Positions 29,652 through 35,834 of a stretch of 38,597 bases of DNA are shown here, in pieces. Each line of letters opens with the position of its first letter. The first letter of the stretch is position 1. Origin of the DNA: DAOOVD01 sp035369845. Lineage in GTDB: Bacteria > Bacillota > Desulfotomaculia > Desulfotomaculales > Pelotomaculaceae. The translations under genes were made by a program, and so were the position numbers. Where the stretch lies: the NCBI GenBank assembly GCA_035369845.1, contig DAOOVD010000022.1, positions 1 through 38,597 on the forward strand. Reading direction: 5' to 3'. The notes under the pieces are model-generated. The model was not told the origin of the DNA. It made no database searches and worked only from the letters and a program-made list of their open reading frames with translations.

Positions 29652-30812
29652 TCAAAGAGTGTTAAGTTTGCCGTTGTGGGCCCGCCCCACAGCGGTAAGA
29701 GCGTGTTCCTGCAGAGCCTCTGTACCCTGCTTCCCCGGGCGTCCCGCTATCTTTTCCGGGCATGCCCGGATGGCGAGGGAACCTGGACCTGGCGGTCGCC
29801 TGAAGCCGCCAGATACCGGAGAAAAGGGGGTTTCACCTCTGAAATTGTGGACTGGTACATAAAGTGCCTGTCCACATGTAACCTTGCCCCCGTTGTCCTG
29901 GTGGATATGGGCGGCAGGATGTCGCCAGAAAATGCCCGTATTCTCAGGGATGGTCGCGTGGACTATGCCATTGTGCTTAGCGGCGACCCGGTAGCTATTC
30001 CAGAATGGGAAGACTTCTGCCGCTCCTACGGCGTGGAAATCCTGGCGTCTATCGTCAGTGATTACCATGCCACAGAAGATGTGGCAGACACCGCGCCGAT
30101 GGTGGTCCACCATCTGGAGCGCGGTGAAGATGTCTCTAGCCGCCCGGTGATCCAGCGGGTGGCGGAAATAATACTAAATTTATTAAAGGAGGAGAAAGTT
30201 ATGACTTTCATTCAGGATGGTATTTTGTCTATTCCGGCTCTGGCCCAGGCCCTGGGCAAGGAGCCCGTACAGCGGACTTTGCCCAATGGGCACGTGGTGT
30301 CCCAGATCGTATGGCAGGGGAGCGACCTGGCCGACATCTCCCGCCTTCTGCATAATGTTTCCGGCGATCTTCCAGAACACGTGAAAATCGACGGCCCTGC
30401 CCCGGCATGGCTCGTTACGGCCCTGGCACACGAGTGCCATCCTAGAGCCGTATCATTAAACTCGCCTGATGGGTTTGTCCCGGTAGGCTGTCGCCGTCCC
30501 GAAGGCGTGGGCTCCGGAAAGAACCTGGAGTTCCGTGTCGAGGAGGGACCTGACGGCTGGCTACTGGTGACCTGCCAGCAGGCTGATCCGAGCATCCCGC
30601 TGGACCCGGCGGATCTGACAAATGTTACCCCGCCGGTAGTGCCAATGGGTGCAAAGATAATCCTGAGCGGTCGCATGCCGAACTGGCTGGCGGCTAGCCT
30701 GGCGATGGCCTACCATGGCACTGCCAAGGCTATCGCGCTGTTCCAGCCCGGAACGGGCGCAACTATTGCCTGGACACACTCGAAAGAGTGTGCTTTGGGT
30801 GATGTAGTGTAA
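29649..30812 (+). CDS. csx3: P-loop NTPase fused to tandem Csx3-like domains
   Basis: Residues 1-~180 are a P-loop NTPase with Walker A GPPHSGKS at 11-18 and a hydrophobic strand ending in Asp (APVVLVDMGG). Residues ~185-387 resemble Csx3/Crn3, the ring nuclease that degrades cyclic tetra-adenylate in type III CRISPR systems: an N-terminal copy (PAWLVTALAHECHPRAVSL) and a C-terminal copy (MPNWLAASLAMAYHGTAKAI). In the C-terminal copy the His of AYHG is kept, but a position usually Asp reads Gln (LFQPGTG), so cleavage activity is uncertain. Fusions of Csx3 to an ATPase are known in other bacteria. It follows the type IV array, and no type III genes are in the window. Start ATG 29649 depends on the hairpin-bridged ribosome binding site. 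Confidence 0.75.
   Translation: MSKSVKFAVVGPPHSGKSVFLQSLCTLLPRASRYLFRACPDGEGTWTWRSPEAARYRRKGGFTSEIVDWYIKCLSTCNLAPVVLVDMGGRMSPENARILRDGRVDYAIVLSGDPVAIPEWEDFCRSYGVEILASIVSDYHATEDVADTAPMVVHHLERGEDVSSRPVIQRVAEIILNLLKEEKVMTFIQDGILSIPALAQALGKEPVQRTLPNGHVVSQIVWQGSDLADISRLLHNVSGDLPEHVKIDGPAPAWLVTALAHECHPRAVSLNSPDGFVPVGCRRPEGVGSGKNLEFRVEEGPDGWLLVTCQQADPSIPLDPADLTNVTPPVVPMGAKIILSGRMPNWLAASLAMAYHGTAKAIALFQPGTGATIAWTHSKECALGDVV
30201..30812 (+). CDS. Possible separately translated Csx3 part (internal start)
   Basis: An in-frame ATG at 30201 sits 6 bases after AAGGAGGAG, a far better ribosome binding site than that of the full-length gene. It falls at the NTPase-Csx3 boundary. Translation here would release a 203-residue tandem Csx3 protein in excess over the fusion. 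This is inferred from sequence only. Confidence 0.5.
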   Translation: MTFIQDGILSIPALAQALGKEPVQRTLPNGHVVSQIVWQGSDLADISRLLHNVSGDLPEHVKIDGPAPAWLVTALAHECHPRAVSLNSPDGFVPVGCRRPEGVGSGKNLEFRVEEGPDGWLLVTCQQADPSIPLDPADLTNVTPPVVPMGAKIILSGRMPNWLAASLAMAYHGTAKAIALFQPGTGATIAWTHSKECALGDVV

Positions 30813-30818
30813 AAACTG

Positions 30819-30866
30819 GGGGGCTGAGAGACAGCATTGCTTCCCAAGGAGGAGATCGAAGCCCCC
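30819..30866 (+). other. Stem enclosing a ribosome-binding-like site
   Basis: GGGGGCT (30819-30825) pairs with AGCCCCC (30860-30866), looping out AAGGAGGAG. No good start follows. A 47-codon frame from TTG 30837 runs to TGA 30978-30980 and overlaps the next ATG, but start and function are unsupported. Confidence 0.25.
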
Positions 30867-30976
30867 TGCCTCTACGAGAATATTTATACGGGTTGTCCCA
30901 GGATTCCTATGTGGTTGTCAAGGATCAAGTCTATTGGCTTGGAGCTAATTAAAATTAACTCTATAAGGAGGAAGCA

Positions 30977-31198
30977 ATGATGAAAAAATTTGAAGTCGTC
31001 GCTATAGCAAGCTGTGCTTATAGCGATGACAACGGGAACAGTTTTTGTGCTATCGTTAAGGGCCCTTATTCGGGGCATGACCAAGCGTATGTGCCGGCCA
31101 TCTTCCATGACTGGAAGGAAGCTGGCAAGTTGTACGGCCGGACGGTGAAGTGCCTGCCCCATCCTGAACTAGGCTGGGTGGTGGACAGCTGGAAGTAG
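30977..31198 (+). CDS. Small 73-aa protein, unknown
   Basis: MMKKFEVVAIASCAYSDDNG begins a short alpha/beta-looking protein with two internal Cys (C13, C24) and a Trp-rich end (GWVVDSWK). ATG 30977 follows ATAAGGAGGAAGCA, a strong ribosome binding site, so it is very probably translated. No family is recognised. It stands between the NTPase-Csx3 gene and a terminator. Confidence 0.7.
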   Translation: MMKKFEVVAIASCAYSDDNGNSFCAIVKGPYSGHDQAYVPAIFHDWKEAGKLYGRTVKCLPHPELGWVVDSWK

Positions 31199-31280
31199 TG
31201 TCCTGCCTGAGCGTCTCGCGGAGTGGCCGATCGAACCTCTTTGTAAGACGGAGGAAGATCTCGTTGATGGTTTAGAAATG

Positions 31281-31322
31281 GCACTGACTGGGCGTTAACT
31301 AACCCGGTCAGTGCTTTCCCTT
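31281..31322 (+). terminator. Rho-independent terminator
   Basis: GCACTGACTGGG (31281-31292) pairs over 12 bp with CCCGGTCAGTGC (31303-31314), one G-T wobble, followed by TTTCCCTT. It lies 34 bases upstream of the second ribozyme. Confidence 0.75.
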
Positions 31323-31355
31323 ACACTTGCCTGAAAGTAAGCAATTTCTTTTTGT

Positions 31356-31421
31356 GCCCGGTGGTAAAACTGCACCTCCACGTGGTACCGGGTGGATGCC
31401 CAAAAGGCAACTAAGACAGTT
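31356..31421 (+). ncRNA. HDV-like self-cleaving ribozyme, copy 2
   Basis: P1 is GCCCGGT (31356-31362) with ACCGGGT (31387-31393), with G1-U wobble; P2 AACTG (31368-31372) with CAGTT (31417-31421); P3 ACC/GGT with loop TCCACGT (31377-31383); P1.1 CC/GG (31394-31395); P4 TGCC/GGCA; J4/2 ACTAAGA with the predicted catalytic C at 31411. Compared with copy 1, P2, P3 and P4 differ in sequence but keep pairing. It lies in the gene-free stretch 31199-31638. Confidence 0.88.
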
Positions 31422-31570
31422 AGATCAAGTAAGGGACAGCTTTCATTTTTCAATTTCTTTCAAATTAAAAAAACGGACACAGCTTGTTTTGTATTATTCA
31501 AACAGCCGGCTGTGTTAATGGTAAAAAACCGGTTCCGGTTATTCTGCAATCGGAACTATTGAATTTAGAA

Positions 31571-31597
31571 AAGGAGGCCAAATAATGGCCTTTTTTT
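31571..31597 (+). terminator. Terminator-like hairpin with embedded mini-ORF
   Basis: AGGCCA (31575-31580) and TGGCCT (31586-31591) form a stem followed by a T7 run. AAGGAGG and ATG 31585 would encode only MAFF before TAA, probably coincidental. Upstream, a GTTCCGGTT/AATCGGAAC hairpin (about 31532-31556) and ACACAGC/GCTGTGT (about 31477-31514) are also present. Confidence 0.55.
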
Positions 31598-31638
31598 AAA
31601 TAACGGGTGGCGACCTATCGCCGAAAGGAGTGGTTATT

Positions 31639-31710
31639 GTGGATATTATTCAAAAGTTACAGGAGCTCCAGGAAGTGGATATTATTCAAAAGTTACAGGA
31701 GCTCCAGGAA
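31639..31710. repeat. Perfect 36-bp tandem duplication at the start of a gene
   Basis: Bases 31639-31674 and 31675-31710 are identical. The unit begins GTGGATATTATTCAAAAG and encodes a 12-residue helical repeat, xDIIQKLQELQE, twice. Identity at every base points to a recent event. Confidence 0.95.
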
Positions 31711-32139
31711 AAGGAGAACCGCCGCAGAGCGACGGCGGTAAGCTACCTGGAAAAACTGGAGGAAGAACTTGCCCCTATGTTTGAGAACATAGTGGGGGAA
31801 AATACTAACCCAGAGTATATGAACGTGCTCTGGGTAGCGGTATTCGACAAAGCCCAGGGCAAGTATACTCCTAAGCACAGCTCGCTTTATTTTAGGTATA
31901 CCACATGGCGTGGCGAAAAACAAAGCGAGCCACCCGGTTTTTACATCGATTATACCAGGTATGGTGTGTGGGGCAACCCGCTCACTGAAGTGAGAGGCAA
32001 GGACTTCTGGCAGTATCTGAAGCAGGTAACTGACTGGCTCGTCGATTATCTGCCCGGATGGATTGAACAGAACGACAAAAGCCGCGATCAGCGGTTTGAA
32101 CGATTCGTAAACATTGTTCGGGCAATTGCGGAAAAATAA
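31639..32139 (+). CDS. Unknown protein with duplicated N-terminal helix
   Basis: The 166-residue product starts MDIIQKLQELQE, repeats the unit, and continues as a charged helix (KENRRRATAVSYLEKLEEEL). An aromatic-rich domain follows (SSLYFRYTTWRGEKQ; PPGFYIDYTRYGVWGNP). No family is recognised. GTG 31639 has AAAGGAG 8 bases upstream; GTG 31630 overlaps that site. The second repeat unit also starts with GTG (31675), the likely ancestral start. Confidence 0.65.
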   Translation: MDIIQKLQELQEVDIIQKLQELQEKENRRRATAVSYLEKLEEELAPMFENIVGENTNPEYMNVLWVAVFDKAQGKYTPKHSSLYFRYTTWRGEKQSEPPGFYIDYTRYGVWGNPLTEVRGKDFWQYLKQVTDWLVDYLPGWIEQNDKSRDQRFERFVNIVRAIAEK

Positions 32140-32168
32140 AGAAACTCACCCGACCGCCGGGGCTAAAG

Positions 32169-32195
32169 GGCGGCCACTGTACACACGTGGCCGCC
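32169..32195 (+). other. GC-rich hairpin
   Basis: GGCGGCCAC (32169-32177) and GTGGCCGCC (32187-32195) form a perfect 9-bp stem 30 bases after a stop codon. There is no T-tract. It may be a weak terminator or mRNA-stabilising end before the toxin-antitoxin pair. Confidence 0.5.
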
Positions 32196-32235
32196 AGGCC
32201 CGCGGATCTTATCAAAAACAAAGGAAGGTGATATA

Positions 32236-32409
32236 ATGGCGTCAGGGGTGGTTTCTGTGAATGCCGATGAAATTCTCAGAGAAATAGAAAACCTTTCTGA
32301 AGCCGAAAAAAGCAAATTGTTCAGTTTTCTTTTCCAAAAACTGAATTTCTTGTCCCCGTCATTTGATTTTTGGGATAATGAAGAGGATGCGGTATATGAC
32401 GATTTATAA
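32236..32409 (+). CDS. Putative antitoxin (57 aa) of a MazF-like module
   Basis: A 57-residue acidic protein (VNADEILREIENLSEAEKSK; ends DFWDNEEDAVYDDL) with a helical N terminus. ATG 32236 follows AAAGGAAGGTGATATA. Its stop overlaps the start of the toxin gene by 14 bp, the usual antitoxin-toxin arrangement. It has no clear DNA-binding fold; the assignment rests on position, size and acidity. Confidence 0.6.
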   Translation: MASGVVSVNADEILREIENLSEAEKSKLFSFLFQKLNFLSPSFDFWDNEEDAVYDDL

Positions 32410-32806
32410 GCAAGGCGATGTTGTCCTCCTGCCATTTCCTCCGACAAACCAATTTGCAAGCCTGGTTCAGGTAAAACCCAAGAACAGACCAGCGGTAATA
32501 ATAAGTACCGACTGGTTTTTTTATTCGCGCGGTGATCATGTTGTGGTTGCATTGACATCGCAACCCAAGAAAGACTGTTTTGACATTAAAATAAGGGATT
32601 ATGAGCAAGATGAAGGCTGGAACATCAAAGAGCTGGATGCTGCGATCAAAGGAGAACCGGTCCCTTCGATGAGTAAGGTTAAAAAAGAAAACGAGAAATT
32701 AATAGAAGAAAACAATGCTTTAAAAGGCAAACTAAAAAACCAAAACGAGATTCTCGAAGAGCTGGATAAGGTCGAAACAGGAACAACAAGAGCAATTGCA
32801 CGTTAA
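32396..32806 (+). CDS. MazF/PemK-like toxin with atypical coiled-coil C terminus
   Basis: The start MTIYKQGDVVLLPFPPTN and KNRPAVIISTD match MazF/PemK mRNA interferases, with VVVALTSQ as the next conserved strand. After ~70 residues the sequence leaves the family: instead of the MazF end it reads KVKKENEKLIEENNALKG, a coiled coil, for the last ~50 residues. It is therefore a half-MazF fused to another tail, and nuclease activity is doubtful. ATG 32396 overlaps the antitoxin stop. Confidence 0.7.
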   Translation: MTIYKQGDVVLLPFPPTNQFASLVQVKPKNRPAVIISTDWFFYSRGDHVVVALTSQPKKDCFDIKIRDYEQDEGWNIKELDAAIKGEPVPSMSKVKKENEKLIEENNALKGKLKNQNEILEELDKVETGTTRAIAR

Positions 32807-32838
32807 CTAATTTAACACACCTTCCAAACCCGGCAAAA

Positions 32839-32908
32839 CCGGGGGCAAAGCCTTTAGCCCCCGGGGGCTTAAAATGCCGGGGGTAATTTCTTAAAATTAC
32901 CAGGAGGG
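32839..32908 (+). promoter_or_regulatory. Structured leader of the NusG-like gene
   Basis: CCGGGGGC (32839-32846) pairs with GCCCCCGG (32857-32864); the latter can instead pair with CCGGGGGT at about 32878-32885, so two folds compete. GGTAATTT/AAATTACC (32882-32901) forms a hairpin directly against the ribosome binding site AGGAGGG (32902-32908). This layout suggests attenuation or translational control. Confidence 0.5.
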
Positions 32909-32916
32909 TTTTTAAA

Positions 32917-33207
32917 ATGCAAACAGCAACGCTGAACACCATGAATTACGTTGTTGCCACCCGCAGTGGCAGTGAAGCTACCGTAGCGGAAAGGATCAAA
33001 AAAGCCGCACGCAAATGCAAAGAAATTGTGTCAGCCATCCCGTTCTTCCCGGGGTACGTTCGGGTGGAGGTTGTAGCTGGCGACAACGCTGAGATCAAGA
33101 AAGCCAAGCTCGATATGCCTAAAAACACCCGGATGGTGATTGAACTGGTCCCAGGCGTTATCAAGGTATGCGGCAACGGCAGAGAGGTCGTTCCTCTGGA
33201 AGAATAG
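32917..33207 (+). CDS. NusG N-terminal-domain-like protein
   Basis: The 96-residue protein has YVVATRSGSEATVAERI at the start, IPFFPGYVRVEV in the middle and VPGVIKVCGNGREVVPL at the end, the pattern of the NusG NGN domain that binds RNA polymerase. The C-terminal KOW domain of ~60 residues is absent. Specialised NusG paralogues such as RfaH and LoaP control long operons; a KOW-less form could be an antiterminator or competitor. ATG 32917 is 8 bases after AGGAGGG. The fold call is by motif only. Confidence 0.6.
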   Translation: MQTATLNTMNYVVATRSGSEATVAERIKKAARKCKEIVSAIPFFPGYVRVEVVAGDNAEIKKAKLDMPKNTRMVIELVPGVIKVCGNGREVVPLEE

Positions 33208-33232
33208 GGAAAGGGTAAGAGAAAAAGTATGA

Positions 33233-33273
33233 TTGACAGTATTACCCCTGGTATGATAAATATATCACAGGGG
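33233..33273 (+). promoter_or_regulatory. Promoter and nested palindromic operator of the RHH-MazF module
   Basis: TTGACA (33233-33238) is followed at 18 bp by TAAATA. Overlapping the -10, CCCCTG (33245-33250) and CAGGGG (33268-33273) form an outer inverted repeat around TGATA/TATCA. This is a plausible autoregulatory operator for the antitoxin, 10 bases before its start. Confidence 0.55.
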
Positions 33274-33282
33274 GTGTCACCA

Positions 33283-33513
33283 ATGGCTCAAAAGTTCACA
33301 ATAAGCATTCCGGATGAACTTGTCAATACTCTGGACAGTTTAGCTATCGCATGGAAAACAACTAGAAGCGGAGTTTTTGCCCGACTTCTCCAGGAAACGG
33401 AAAGGAAGTGTTTAGAGAAAGAAATGGAAGAAGGTTATAAAGCTATGGCGGAAAATGACGTTGAGTTATACCTGCTGGCTCAAGCCGAGGTGGTGCTGCG
33501 GATTGCAGATTAA
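33283..33513 (+). CDS. Ribbon-helix-helix antitoxin (MazE/EndoAI-like)
   Basis: The 76-residue protein begins MAQKFTISIPDELVNTLDSL, the classic RHH strand-helix, followed by WKTTRSGVFARLLQE, the second helix. The acidic C-terminal half should wrap the toxin. ATG 33283 follows GGGGGTGTCACCA. It overlaps the toxin gene by 11 bp and probably represses its own promoter. Confidence 0.85.
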   Translation: MAQKFTISIPDELVNTLDSLAIAWKTTRSGVFARLLQETERKCLEKEMEEGYKAMAENDVELYLLAQAEVVLRIAD

Positions 33514-33847
33514 GCGTGGTGAAATTTATCTGGTTGACTGGAGCCCAGGCAGGGGCAGCGAGCAAACCGGGCTGCGGCCTGCCCTGGTTCTACAAAATGA
33601 TATAGGTAACAGATACAGCGCTACTACCATAGTTGCAGCCGTTACCACTGCATCAGGGAAAACGTATCCCTTCCAAGTCCGCCTTGAACCTGAAGAATGT
33701 GGCCTTCCAAAACCAAGTACGGTGTTGTTGGAGCAGATACTTACAGTAAGTAAGAAAAGGCTGGTTAAAAAGATCGGTCAAATAAGCGCCGAAAAAATGC
33801 ATGAAGTGGAAAAGGCGGTCCACAACAGTTTGGGGCTGTCCTGGTAG
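33503..33847 (+). CDS. mazF: MazF/EndoA-type mRNA interferase toxin
   Basis: The 114-residue protein is a full-length MazF: KRGEIYLVDWSPGRGSEQ, LRPALVLQND and the TTIVAAVTTA strand, then PSTVLLEQILTVSKKRL. MazF toxins cut mRNA at short motifs. TTG 33503 is inferred as start because GAGGTGG lies 9 bases upstream and the product then begins MQIKRGEIYLV, matching the family. It is coupled to the antitoxin by overlap and followed by a terminator. Confidence 0.9.
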   Translation: MQIKRGEIYLVDWSPGRGSEQTGLRPALVLQNDIGNRYSATTIVAAVTTASGKTYPFQVRLEPEECGLPKPSTVLLEQILTVSKKRLVKKIGQISAEKMHEVEKAVHNSLGLSW

Positions 33848-33853
33848 AACAAG

Positions 33854-33889
33854 AACCCGGCAATTAACTTTGCGGGGTTTTTAATTTTT
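33854..33889 (+). terminator. Rho-independent terminator
   Basis: AACCCG-CAA and TTGCGGGGTT pair (one bulged G) and are followed by TTTTTAATTTTT. It lies just after mazF. Confidence 0.7.
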
Positions 33890-33914
33890 AAAACAATAAA
33901 GGAGGCGATTTTTA

Positions 33915-34373
33915 GTGTTAAACAAGTCAATTCTAATTGGCCGGTTGACCAGAGACGTTGAGCTCCGCTACACGCCGAGCGGCGTGGCGGTGGCCAAGTT
34001 CACCATCGCCGTAGACCGACGGTTCCAGAAAGATGGAGAGAAGCAGACTGACTTTATCGACGTGGTTGTGTGGCAGAAGATGGCTGAAACCTGCGCCAAC
34101 CACATTGGCAAGGGGCGGTTGGTCGCTATCGAGGGACGGCTGCAGATCCGCTCTTATGAAGACAGCCAGGGAATTCGCCGAAAAGCTGCTGAGGTAGTAG
34201 CGGAGAATATCCGCTTCCTGGATCGTGCCAGGGATGGAAACGGCAGCGGCACGGGCGGATACATTCCCGGCGATGACGACGTGCCACCGCATTTGAGGAG
34301 CAGCGGAGCCCAACCCGATGGTCAAACTGACGAAGGCGAGTTTGAATTTAACGAAGACGAAATTCCGTTTTAA
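33915..34373 (+). CDS. ssb: Single-stranded DNA-binding protein
   Basis: SSB coats single-stranded DNA during replication and transfer. The OB fold starts MLNKSILIGRLTRDVELRYT and includes FTIAVDRRF, TDFIDVVVWQK and GRLVAIEGRLQIRSY. A Gly-rich linker and acidic tail end in DEIPF, the partner-binding tip. The 152 residues are standard length. GTG 33915 follows AAAGGAGGCGATTTTTA. Element-encoded SSB copies are common on conjugative elements. Confidence 0.95.
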   Translation: MLNKSILIGRLTRDVELRYTPSGVAVAKFTIAVDRRFQKDGEKQTDFIDVVVWQKMAETCANHIGKGRLVAIEGRLQIRSYEDSQGIRRKAAEVVAENIRFLDRARDGNGSGTGGYIPGDDDVPPHLRSSGAQPDGQTDEGEFEFNEDEIPF

Positions 34374-34436
34374 GATCACAAAAGGGGCCTGGCAACTTAA
34401 GCCAAGTTCCTTTCCTTTAGAAGGAGGGATTCTAAA

Positions 34437-35618
34437 GTGCCGATTAAAGGTTGGACCGACGGGGCCAGGTTGCCGAGGACGGGAGTAATTGCCCTCGGTT
34501 ACATCGACGAGGGCAATAACGCCCCGAAGGCTGTGGATTACTTTGTCGTACCTCCTGAAGTGCAAGAAGTATACGGTAGTACACCGCGGGAGTTGGACAT
34601 CATGTTGCCTCACGAAGACCTGGAAGTCGTTATGCCCGCATACCTGAAGCGGTATGGCGACAAGTTCGGGCTGATCTGCCGTGGTGACGGAGAGGCGGCG
34701 CACTTATCCATCAATTACGGCAATCTCGCGGAATACGGTGTTGTTTGGCAAAACGGCAGGTACGTATCGAAGGGCACGGGTGAAGTCCTTACTGTAGAGG
34801 CGATAAAAGGAAGGAAGTATATAAAGATACCCTGCGCTTATAAAGACTGCCCATCCTATAAAGCAAAGAAGTGCAGGGAAGTTGCCATACTGTCTGTTCT
34901 ATTGTATAAAGTTCCTGGTGGCATCGGCGTATACAGCATTGACACCGGTTCATTCAACAGCTATCAAAACATCAAAAACGCCTTGCAAATGCTCAGGGCG
35001 ATGTTTGGGCGTATCTCCCTAATACCTTTAAAGCTAAAAGTGACTATGCAAGAAAAGAACCCGTCAATTGAAAAAGACGGCAAAACCATTCAGATCAAGC
35101 GCTTCGTCCCGGTTATGTACATCGACTTAGGGCAGTACACCCTGGAAGACGTGCTGCGAATGGCGAGGGAGCAAAGGCTCCTGGCCGTTGCGCATATGCC
35201 TGCTGCACTTTCGATGACGATTGAGCCGCCGGACGATGAAGTAAAGCCGGAGTTGCTTTATCCGCCGGAAGGGTCGGAAGAAAGCGAAGCGGGAGAAACC
35301 GGCAGTGAAACGGTGGATTCCGGTGTTGAGCCGGCAATACAAGACAACAATGCGGCAGCATCACGCGAAGGAGAAGCTGTTCCTTACCAGAGCATGGTAA
35401 CCATATTGTCGCCGCCTGCTGATAAAGGCAAAAGAATCGTCGCTTTTGGGGAGGCCCAAGGTGGAAAATTAATGCTTCTCTGTGAAGCTGGCAGTGACAT
35501 CAAAGATGCCTTTCTTAATTTAAAGCCCGATGACGTGGTTGACGTCACGGGTCAGTTGAAGGAAGAAAGCGGCAAGCGGTTTGTGCTGGTAGAAAACTTC
35601 GAATCCATACCATTTTGA
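34437..35618 (+). CDS. Recombination directionality factor-like protein (phiC31 gp3 family)
   Basis: The 393-residue protein starts MPIKGWTDGARLPRTGVIAL and has DYFVVPPEVQEVYG, RELDIMLPHEDLEVVMP and GLICRGDGEAAHL, the pattern of the gp3-like directionality factors that turn serine integrases from integration to excision. A Cys cluster (PCAYKDCPSYKAKKC) near residue 140 may bind zinc. An acidic linker leads to a C-terminal OB-like domain (VDVTGQLKEESGKRFVLVE). GTG 34437 follows AAGGAGGGATTCTAAA. A serine recombinase lies 2.2 kb downstream, which fits this role. Confidence 0.75.
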   Translation: MPIKGWTDGARLPRTGVIALGYIDEGNNAPKAVDYFVVPPEVQEVYGSTPRELDIMLPHEDLEVVMPAYLKRYGDKFGLICRGDGEAAHLSINYGNLAEYGVVWQNGRYVSKGTGEVLTVEAIKGRKYIKIPCAYKDCPSYKAKKCREVAILSVLLYKVPGGIGVYSIDTGSFNSYQNIKNALQMLRAMFGRISLIPLKLKVTMQEKNPSIEKDGKTIQIKRFVPVMYIDLGQYTLEDVLRMAREQRLLAVAHMPAALSMTIEPPDDEVKPELLYPPEGSEESEAGETGSETVDSGVEPAIQDNNAAASREGEAVPYQSMVTILSPPADKGKRIVAFGEAQGGKLMLLCEAGSDIKDAFLNLKPDDVVDVTGQLKEESGKRFVLVENFESIPF

Positions 35619-35650
35619 GAGGAGGGGGGGGGTAAAACCCCTCCTCTTTA
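35619..35650 (+). terminator. Terminator hairpin after the RDF-like gene
   Basis: GAGGAGGGG (35619-35627) pairs with CCCCTCCTC (35638-35646), then TTTA. The stem begins immediately after the stop codon. Confidence 0.65.
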
Positions 35651-35663
35651 CAAAAACAGGGGG

Positions 35664-35834
35664 ATGGTTTTATGCAAAACGCAGCTGATGCGCTATCATT
35701 TTTACGCTACAGATGTCATAACAGCCATAGTAAAGAAAAAAGACAACTTAGGCCCTGTGGACCCTGTAATCGGGGTAAATGTTGCATCCGGGGAAATATA
35801 CTTTAACCATTTAGCTGAAACTGGGGGGTGTTGA
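35664..35834 (+). CDS. Small 56-aa ORF, unknown
   Basis: The frame reads MVLCKTQLMRYHFYATDVIT, then IVKKKDNLGPVDPVIGVNVA, and ends LAETGGC. The stretch from ATG 35688 looks like genuine protein. The ribosome binding site is unclear: AGGGGG abuts ATG 35664 and would suit an out-of-frame ATG at 35672 (44-codon Cys-rich reading). The stop overlaps the next gene's start, implying coupling. No family is recognised. Confidence 0.45.
   Translation: MVLCKTQLMRYHFYATDVITAIVKKKDNLGPVDPVIGVNVASGEIYFNHLAETGGC

Noticed and set aside
30819..30870. TPP riboswitch (CTGAGA present)
   Set aside because: The second conserved THI-box half is absent and the stem arrangement does not match.
30837..30980. 47-codon small ORF from TTG 30837, and an overlapping frame ending at about 30955
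   Set aside because: Two frames are open at once, neither with a convincing start site; kept only as a note under the stem at 30819-30866.
31585..31599. Four-residue leader peptide MAFF
   Set aside because: Too short to support, and it coincides with the terminator stem and T-run.
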